This document shows, piece by piece, positions 8,306 through 12,805 of a DNA stretch of 12,805 nucleotides. The first letter of the stretch is position 1; the number at the start of each line of letters is the position of its first letter. Where the stretch lies: positions 1 to 12,805 of the forward strand of contig CAZTGE010000120.1 in the NCBI GenBank assembly GCA_964612995.1. Reading direction: 5' to 3'. The notes under the pieces are model-generated. The model was not told the origin of the DNA, did not search any database, and saw only the letters and a program-made list of their open reading frames with translations. This DNA is from SLQH01 sp964612995 (GTDB taxonomy: Bacteria; Planctomycetota; UBA11346). The translations under genes and the position numbers were made by a program.

Positions 8306-9472
8306 TCAGCAGCGTTCGACGCTCACCCGTTTGCAGTGGTGGCGTTCGAGCAATTCGCGCAGGTGGTCGACCTGTTGCCAGCGCAGATCGAAGGCGCGCG
8401 GGAGGCGGGGGTCGTGGTGTGCGGGGTTCAGCGCGCTGCCGACGAGGAAGTGGATCGAGTCGTGCTCGAGCAGGGTCCGTCGCAACGCGGCGGCGGCATC
8501 GCGCCCGCCCCGGCCGCGGCCGGTCTCGCCGAGCAGCCGGCGCAGGTGTTCGAGGGTCACCGCGCCCTCGGTGACCAGCGCGCAGCCGGCCATGCGCGAG
8601 GCCGGCGGCACGGCCGCAGCGCCGGCCTGGGGCAGCAGCTCGAGCCGGCGGTCGAGCTGGCGCGCGATGACCGCCGCGGTGGTCCCGCCGCAGACGACCA
8701 CCGTGCCGTCGAAGTCGGCGACCCGGCGGGCGAAGGCGGCGTCTTCGTCGCGATCGTAGGGCGGCCCGGTGACCACCAGCAGATGGCGTGGGCGGCGCAG
8801 GCGGCAGACCATGCACGAGGCATCGTCGCGGGTGGCACCGGATTCCAGGCGCAAGGCCTCGGCGACGATGCCCTCGGCCAGCGCCGCGGCCGAGCCGGCC
8901 GTGCGCGTGGCGAGCGCGTCGCACACGCCGTCCTCGCCCCAGCCCAGGGGCAGGGCGTCGCTACCCATGCCGGCGTGGACCACGCCGTCGCTGACCGTGA
9001 CCAGGTCCTCGTCGATCGCCAGTTCCACGCTCGCGCTGCGCAGGGTGCGCCCCGGCACGCCGGCGTCGGCGACCAGCTGCCCCGATAGCACCCGGGCGCC
9101 GTCGGCGCCGCGCACCAGCGGTGCCGGGTTGCCCATCCACCACAGGCGGCAGGCGCCGTGGTCGTGGGCCTCGAGGATGGTGAAGGTGGCGTAGCCGATA
9201 CCGCGACGCGAACAGATCGGCAGGGTGCGCATGATCGCGGCCGCGCTGCGTTCGGGGTCGTGGCCGGCGGCGGCGAAGCGCCCGGCCATGGTCGCGGTCA
9301 GGGTGGCGAGCACGTTGGCCTTGATGCCGCTGCCCAGCCCGTCGCTGAGCACCGCCACCAGCCGCCCCTCCTCCGGCAGGCGTCGGGCGACGTGGACATC
9401 GCCGCTGACGCTCTGCCCGTGCTTGGCCCGGCGCACGCAGGCGAGTTCGAGAAAGCGCTCGCCGCCGAGCAT
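8306..9472 (-). CDS. SpoIIE/PP2C-family serine phosphatase of the hydrogenase cluster
   Basis: Probable metal-dependent Ser/Thr phosphatase, 388 residues, cytoplasmic; no membrane segment is visible. The PP2C-type core has GD at 24-25, VLSDGLGSG (Asp44), VSDGVVHAG (Asp162) and TRDDAS (Asp216, Asp217), the acidic metal-binding set of the SpoIIE family. A second domain follows (about 230-388) with CGGTTAAVIARQL (261-273), TEGAVTLEHL (302-310) and VGSALNPAHHDP (344-355); I recall similar tails on phosphatases beside [FeFe] hydrogenase genes, but know no proven function. No PAS, GAF or response-regulator input domain is present. ATG 9470-9472 has a modest GAGG upstream, which lies inside a stable predicted hairpin. 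It stands between hydS and hydC, so a role in relaying the HydS signal is likely by context. Its substrate and the opposing kinase are not in the window. Confidence 0.92.
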   Translation of the reverse strand: MLGGERFLELACVRRAKHGQSVSGDVHVARRLPEEGRLVAVLSDGLGSGIKANVLATLTATMAGRFAAAGHDPERSAAAIMRTLPICSRRGIGYATFTILEAHDHGACRLWWMGNPAPLVRGADGARVLSGQLVADAGVPGRTLRSASVELAIDEDLVTVSDGVVHAGMGSDALPLGWGEDGVCDALATRTAGSAAALAEGIVAEALRLESGATRDDASCMVCRLRRPRHLLVVTGPPYDRDEDAAFARRVADFDGTVVVCGGTTAAVIARQLDRRLELLPQAGAAAVPPASRMAGCALVTEGAVTLEHLRRLLGETGRGRGGRDAAAALRRTLLEHDSIHFLVGSALNPAHHDPRLPRAFDLRWQQVDHLRELLERHHCKRVSVERC

Positions 9473-9474
9473 TA

Positions 9475-9532
9475 GTGCCTCGACTGCGCGTTACGGCTAT
9501 GAAAAACGAAAAGTGACGCGCGATCGAGGCAC
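9475..9532 (-). promoter_or_regulatory. Hairpin covering the ribosome binding site of the phosphatase gene
   Basis: Arms 9475-9491 and 9516-9532 are 17 nt each around a 24-nt AT-rich loop. In the minus-strand RNA they form 9 Watson-Crick pairs, one G-U pair, one C-A mismatch and 6 more Watson-Crick pairs. The 3' arm contains the GAGG that serves the phosphatase start, and the stem ends only 2 nt before the AUG. This would hold translation down until the stem is opened. A DNA operator or a promoter within the AT-rich loop is an alternative reading. Confidence 0.5.
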
Positions 9533-9540
9533 GGGGTCCT

Positions 9541-9555
9541 AGGGGCAGCGCCCCT
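9541..9555. repeat. Small GC-rich palindrome
   Basis: AGGGGC-AGC-GCCCCT forms a 6-bp stem with a 3-nt loop in the hydS-phosphatase gap, between the probable terminator and the phosphatase hairpin. It may be part of a dispersed intergenic repeat family. Confidence 0.5.
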
Positions 9556-9561
9556 GGATGT

Positions 9562-9637
9562 AAGAGCAGAAAGGCGGGGCGGAGCCCAATAATGGCAACC
9601 TTGGGTTGCGGGCGGAGCCCCGCCTTGGCGGCTCCGC
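9562..9637 (-). terminator. Probable terminator after hydS with nested, competing repeats
   Basis: Arms AAGGCGGGGC and GCCCCGCCTT (9571-9580 and 9617-9626) are perfectly complementary, enclose an inner stem GCAACC-TTG-GGTTGC (9595-9609), and on the minus strand lead into a T-rich tail, TTTCTGCTCTTA (9562-9573). This looks like an intrinsic terminator beginning 27 nt after the hydS stop. The segment GGCGGAGCCC occurs twice as a direct repeat (9578-9587, 9611-9620), and GGCTCCGC at 9630-9637 can pair with either copy. The upstream pairing overlaps the 5' arm of the terminator, so the two folds partly exclude each other. Confidence 0.45.
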
Positions 9638-9652
9638 GGTGCTGGTCCGGGG

Positions 9653-11374
9653 TCACGCATCGCGCTGCTCCGAGCCGCGGAGAGCCTCGGTGATGCTGCC
9701 GAGGAGGATCTCGGATTCGGCCGCGTTCTCGCCGAGGATGCAGGCGACCTGCTGGACCGCATCGAGCTGGCGTTCGATCACCGCCCCGGCCCGGTCGAGG
9801 ATCTCCTGGCGGCGCAGGGTGGGGGCGGTGATGTCGGAGAGGATGCCGGCGACGAGGCGATGCGGCTCGACGGAGAAGACCGACACGCGCCAGATGCGTT
9901 CGCCCTGGCGCAGATCGCGATCGACCAGATCGGTGGCGGTGTCGAGCACGTGGCGGAACGGCTTCCAGCACCCGGTGAGCTTGGGCAGGCTTGCGCCGGC
10001 GAGGCCCGGTCGCGCCTCCCAGCGATCGTCGAGGCTGCCGTCGGGTGCGACCAGGCCCAGGAAGGCGCGGTTGCTCTCGACCACGTAGAGCTCGCTGTCG
10101 ACCAGCACCGCGGCCGAGGGCATGGCGTGCAGCAGGGTGGTGGCCTTGTTCTGCGCCAGCCGGCGCATGTAGGTCACGCACATCGCCGCTTCGGCCTTCC
10201 CTTCGAGACAGGCGGCGGCGAAGGCGCGGCAGGTCTCGTAGCCGCAGCCGCCGCAGTTGAGTTCGTCCTCGGGTCCGCGCTTGCCCACGGCCGCGAGCGC
10301 GCGTCGTAGCGCGGTCGCGTCGTGTCGTGGCGGGTTCGCGGGGCGTGCGTCGATGTGCGTGGCGATGTCGATCCGGCTCGGGGCGAGCGCTGCGGCGGGT
10401 GGCTCCGGAGCCGCGGCGAGCACGGCGCCGCGTCTGGTCACGGTGCCGCCGGGGCCGCTGGTACACGGACCGTTGACGCAGCCGCCTTCGCAGGCGAGCA
10501 GTTCGAGGAACCGGCTCACGCCATCATCGGGGCTGAGGTCTGAGAGCGCGCGTTCGATCGCCCGCATGCCGCTGAAGCCGGCCAGCTGCGGGTCGGTGAC
10601 CGCGCAGCGGTCGCGGATACCGGCGAGCATCCCGCCTTCGAGCGGATAGAGCGCGCCGGCGGCGATGTCCGGATCGCAGAAGGCGTCCTGCGTATCCGGC
10701 TCCAGAGCGGTCGGGTCGATGCCGGATTCCTCCCACCACGCGCGCAGGTCGGAGAAGGTCAGCGCCGCCGCGAGTTCCTCGCCAGCGGCGTCGGCCTCGA
10801 GCTTCTTCGCGATGCACGGGCCGATGAACACGACGGCGATCTGCGCACCGAAGCGCTCGCGCAGCAGGCGGGCGTGGGCCAGGGCGGGCGAGAGCAAGGG
10901 GGTTACGCGTTCGCCGAGGCCGGTGTAGCGGGTGGCCCAGGCCACCGCCGCCGGGCAGGCCGACGACAACCAGGTGCCCGGTTCGCGTTCGAGCAGTTCG
11001 GCGCAGTGGGCGCTGACCTCCTGCGCGCCGGCGGCGGTCGCGCCGACCCCGGCGAAGCCGAGGGCGCGCAGCCCCGCGACCATCTGCTCCGGCGTGAGCT
11101 TGGGGAACTCGCTGACCCAGGAGGGCGCGAGCGAGACGTAGACGGGATCGTCGGCGCGCAGCAGCGTGGCCACGCGGTCGCGATCGTCGCGGATGCGCTT
11201 GGCTCCCGCCGGGCAGACCCGGACGCAGTGGCCGCAGGCGATGCATTGTTCGGCGAGGATCGTCGCCGCGCCGTCCTCGACCCGGATCGCCTTGACCGGG
11301 CATTCGCGGACGCACTTGTAGCAATCCTGGCAGGCGGCGGCGGCGGTGGCCACGGGTGGGGTGGGCTCAGACAT
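9653..11374 (-). CDS. hydS: Sensory [FeFe] hydrogenase with PAS domain (HydS type)
   Basis: Putative H2 or redox sensor, 573 residues, cytoplasmic. Order: two ferredoxin-type [4Fe-4S] clusters (Cys15/18/21/25 and 44/47/50/54), a hydrogenase H-domain (about 75-320), an Fes-type [4Fe-4S] motif (Cys374, 377, 382, 399), a PAS domain (about 412-515) and a C-terminal helix (515-573). The H-cluster signatures are present but altered: SSACPAAV (Cys140) has Ala139 where catalytic enzymes have the proton-shuttle Cys, GPCIAKK gives Cys187, and LLACEGGCVNGPC gives Cys295 and Cys299. This pattern belongs to the sensory group C-like hydrogenases, which are slow catalysts, rather than to HydA. No kinase domain is fused to it, so the signal must pass to another protein, perhaps the adjacent phosphatase. 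ATG 11374 overlaps the preceding gene by 8 nt and follows GGGAGC. Confidence 0.93.
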   Translation of the reverse strand: MSEPTPPVATAAAACQDCYKCVRECPVKAIRVEDGAATILAEQCIACGHCVRVCPAGAKRIRDDRDRVATLLRADDPVYVSLAPSWVSEFPKLTPEQMVAGLRALGFAGVGATAAGAQEVSAHCAELLEREPGTWLSSACPAAVAWATRYTGLGERVTPLLSPALAHARLLRERFGAQIAVVFIGPCIAKKLEADAAGEELAAALTFSDLRAWWEESGIDPTALEPDTQDAFCDPDIAAGALYPLEGGMLAGIRDRCAVTDPQLAGFSGMRAIERALSDLSPDDGVSRFLELLACEGGCVNGPCTSGPGGTVTRRGAVLAAAPEPPAAALAPSRIDIATHIDARPANPPRHDATALRRALAAVGKRGPEDELNCGGCGYETCRAFAAACLEGKAEAAMCVTYMRRLAQNKATTLLHAMPSAAVLVDSELYVVESNRAFLGLVAPDGSLDDRWEARPGLAGASLPKLTGCWKPFRHVLDTATDLVDRDLRQGERIWRVSVFSVEPHRLVAGILSDITAPTLRRQEILDRAGAVIERQLDAVQQVACILGENAAESEILLGSITEALRGSEQRDA

Positions 11375-11633
11375 GGTCGAGCTCCCGGGCGAGGTCCTCG
11401 AGCAGACGATCGGCCGTCGCGGTATCGACGGCGTGGTGCGCGACGCCGTCGATCAGCACCAGAGGGCCGCGGGTGCAGGCGTCGCGGCAGAGGCAGCCGC
11501 GCAGATCGATGCGCGCGCTCAGCCCGGCCGCGGCCGCCCGGGCCCGGATGTGCTCAGCGAGCTCGCCGGCGCCGCGGGCGAAGCAGGCCGAGCCGTGACA
11601 GACCTCGATGTGGATCGCGGGATCGCGCTGCAT
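11367..11633 (-). CDS. Small thioredoxin-like [2Fe-2S] ferredoxin
   Basis: An 88-residue electron carrier of the NuoE/thioredoxin-like ferredoxin fold. The cluster ligands are Cys12 and Cys17 (VCHGSAC) and Cys49 and Cys53 in GCLCRDACTRGP, the same C-x4-C and C-x3-C spacing as in HydC and in the HydB N-terminus; Cys47 is an extra cysteine beside the site. The start at ATG 11633 is supported by GGAGG 8 nt upstream, in the 11-nt gap after rex; the same frame stays open much further upstream, but that would run through rex. Its stop overlaps the hydS start by 8 nt, suggesting coupled synthesis and a partnership with HydS. The partner is inferred from position only. Confidence 0.9.
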   Translation of the reverse strand: MQRDPAIHIEVCHGSACFARGAGELAEHIRARAAAAGLSARIDLRGCLCRDACTRGPLVLIDGVAHHAVDTATADRLLEDLARELDHV

Positions 11634-11644
11634 GCTCGGCCTCC

Positions 11645-12289
11645 TCAGCGTCCGGCGACGGGGTGGAGTCGGTGTTGCAGGCGATGGCTGAGCACGGCGA
11701 AACCCGAGAGCATGTCGGCATCCTCGACCACCACCTCCGGCGGGACCTCGAGCCGTTGGGGGGCGAAATTCCAGATGGCGGTGATGCCGCCGTCGATCAT
11801 CAGTTCGGCCACGTTCTGGGCTGCGGCCGCGGGGACGGCGATGATGCCGACGTGGATGTGCATGCGCCGGGCGAGCGTGCGCAGCCGCCGCAGGGGCAGG
11901 ACCTGGATCTGGCCGATGGTCTCGGCCTGCTTGATCGGGTCGGTGTCGAAGGCGCAGGCGATCTCCAGACCGGCGTCGCGCAGGGCGGCGTAGCCGACCA
12001 GTGCACGGCCGAGGTTGCCCGCGCCGGCGAGGAAGGCCTGCGAGCAGTCGTTCCAGCCGAGAAAGGATTCGATCCCGGCGATCAGCTCGGCGAGGTCGTA
12101 GCCGATCTTGGGCCGGCCGCCGACCCCGGTGATGGCCAGGTCCTTGCGCACCTGGGTCGGGTCCTGCCCCAGCGCGCCAGCGATGGCGGTGCAGGCGATG
12201 GTCTCTTCGCCCGCCGTCGCGCGTTGGCGTAGCAGGTCGAGATACACCGGCAGGCGCCGGACCGAGGGCAGGGGGACGCTGGTGGGCAT
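11645..12289 (-). CDS. rex: Redox-sensing transcriptional repressor Rex
   Basis: DNA-binding repressor that senses the NADH/NAD+ ratio; 214 residues, the normal Rex length. The N-terminal winged helix contains the family motif DPTQVRKDLA (43-52), followed by GVGGRPKIGYD (55-65). The Rossmann domain begins with FLAGAGNLGRAL (GxGxxG at 89-94), then AFDTDP (113-118) and the GIIAVPAAAAQ strand-helix. The C-terminal helix expected for domain swapping in the dimer is present. ATG 12289 follows GGGAG. Rex is the first gene of the rex-[2Fe-2S]-hydS unit and most likely represses the hydrogenase genes when NADH is low. I could not find a standard Rex operator upstream of rex or hydC. Confidence 0.96.
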   Translation of the reverse strand: MPTSVPLPSVRRLPVYLDLLRQRATAGEETIACTAIAGALGQDPTQVRKDLAITGVGGRPKIGYDLAELIAGIESFLGWNDCSQAFLAGAGNLGRALVGYAALRDAGLEIACAFDTDPIKQAETIGQIQVLPLRRLRTLARRMHIHVGIIAVPAAAAQNVAELMIDGGITAIWNFAPQRLEVPPEVVVEDADMLSGFAVLSHRLQHRLHPVAGR

Positions 12290-12438
12290 GGATCGCTCCC
12301 GGCATTGGTTTAATGGAGAATTGTTTCCTCAAAAGTGCGCGACACAAGCATCGACCGGCCAGGCCTGCACGCGTACCGGCGCCCGGCCGCAGTCGCGGGG
12401 CGAGGCGGCGCCGCGACCGGGGCGGTGCTGGCGACCGA
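12290..12438 (-). promoter_or_regulatory. Gap between the AraC-type gene and rex; likely rex promoter region
   Basis: The half next to rex is AT-richer than its surroundings (about 12300-12335) and is the likely place for the rex promoter, but no convincing -35/-10 pair is seen. GTCGCGG and CCGCGAC (12392-12398, 12411-12417) form a 7-bp inverted repeat near the end of the AraC-type gene, without a T-run. No open reading frame of interest is present. Confidence 0.3.
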
Positions 12439-12805
12439 TCAGAGCCGGCGTTCGCGCCGCTCGCGACGCCAGGTGCTGGGTGGCACACCGACCGCAGCGG
12501 TGAACTGCTTGCTGAACGCGTACACCTCGCCGTAGCCGAGTTCCTCAGCCACACGGGTGACCGGCAGGTCGGAGGCGGCGAGCAGGTCCTGGGCTGCGGC
12601 GATGCGCGTGGCGAGGATGTATGCGCGCGGGGTGGTGCCGGTGCGGGCCTTGAAGCGGCGGGCGAAGTGATGACGCGTCCAGCCGCAGCGCGCGGCGAGT
12701 GCGCTCACCGGGCGGCGCGCGGCCGGATCGGCGCGGATCTCGGCGCAGAGCGTGTCGATGATCGTCTCGGCGGGGCTGGCCGCGGCTGCCGCGGCCGCCA
12801 GCGGG
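12439..12805 (-). CDS. AraC-family transcriptional regulator, C-terminal DNA-binding part
   Basis: The last 121 codons of a gene whose N-terminus lies beyond the right edge; the frame is open to position 12805 and ends at TGA 12439. Both helix-turn-helix motifs of the AraC/XylS domain are clear: VSALAARCGWTRHHFARRFK and, about 50 residues later, VTRVAEELGYGEVYAFSKQF, followed by the family ending VGVPPSTWRR. An alanine run and a short linker precede the domain. The ligand-sensing domain is not visible, so the inducer and targets are unknown. It is on the same strand as rex, 149 nt upstream, and could be an unrelated neighbour. Confidence 0.88.
   Translation of the reverse strand, partial: PLAAAAAAASPAETIIDTLCAEIRADPAARRPVSALAARCGWTRHHFARRFKARTGTTPRAYILATRIAAAQDLLAASDLPVTRVAEELGYGEVYAFSKQFTAAVGVPPSTWRRERRERRL

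Noticed and set aside
9472..9762. Minus-strand frame of 96 codons in the hydS-phosphatase gap
   Set aside because: It is Arg/Ser/Pro-rich, overlaps the end of hydS and consists largely of the inverted repeats.
10874..12232. Plus-strand frame of 452 codons, and similar long plus-strand frames opposite hydA, hydB and hydS
   Set aside because: They are antisense shadows of genes with complete cofactor-binding motifs; no ribosome binding site or domain supports them.
12310..12360. Rex operator upstream of rex (TTGTGTCGCGCACTT on the minus strand)
   Set aside because: Only short half-sites match and the spacing between them is too small for the known Rex inverted repeat.

Overview
The window is GC-rich and every supported gene lies on the minus strand, so transcription runs right to left. 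The core (3975 to 12289) is a complete set of genes for a trimeric NAD-linked [FeFe] hydrogenase, HydA, HydB and HydC, together with a redox-sensing and regulatory set: a Rex repressor, a small thioredoxin-like [2Fe-2S] protein, a PAS-domain sensory [FeFe] hydrogenase (HydS type) and a SpoIIE/PP2C-type phosphatase. This gene content points to a fermentative or facultative anaerobe that disposes of reductant as H2. The high GC and the large exported DUF3857/transglutaminase-like protein argue against a low-GC Firmicute and would fit a Gram-negative such as a member of the Planctomycetes-Verrucomicrobia group, but the organism cannot be fixed from this window.

Layout in transcription order. (1) The C-terminal part of an AraC-family activator, cut by the right edge (12439-12805). 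(2) A packed unit: rex (11645-12289), a [2Fe-2S] protein (11367-11633) and the sensory hydrogenase hydS (9653-11374), with gaps of 11 nt or overlaps of 8 nt. (3) A 180-nt gap full of inverted repeats: a probable terminator, a small hairpin, and a hairpin whose 3' arm contains the ribosome binding site of the next gene. (4) The SpoIIE-type phosphatase (8306-9472). (5) A 117-nt gap with an AT-rich island that probably carries the hydC promoter. (6) hydC, hydB, hydA (7664-8188, 5742-7667, 3975-5720), joined by a 4-nt overlap and a 21-nt gap. (7) A 124-nt gap with two strong hairpins. (8) A very large exported protein with two DUF3857/transglutaminase-like modules (3850 to beyond the left edge), ending in the window with a 12-bp tandem repeat that encodes a Glu-Asp-Glu-Gly tract.

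How the parts probably work together: HydABC oxidises NADH and, in bifurcating relatives, reduced ferredoxin, and makes H2 (or runs in reverse). Rex reads NADH/NAD+, HydS probably reads H2 or redox state through its modified H-cluster and PAS domain, and the phosphatase could pass that signal to an unseen phosphorylated partner. Maturation genes hydE, hydF and hydG and a partner kinase are not in the window. The most unusual points are the second transglutaminase module, in which all three catalytic residues are replaced, the phosphatase ribosome binding site held in a hairpin, and the switch-like nested repeats after hydS.
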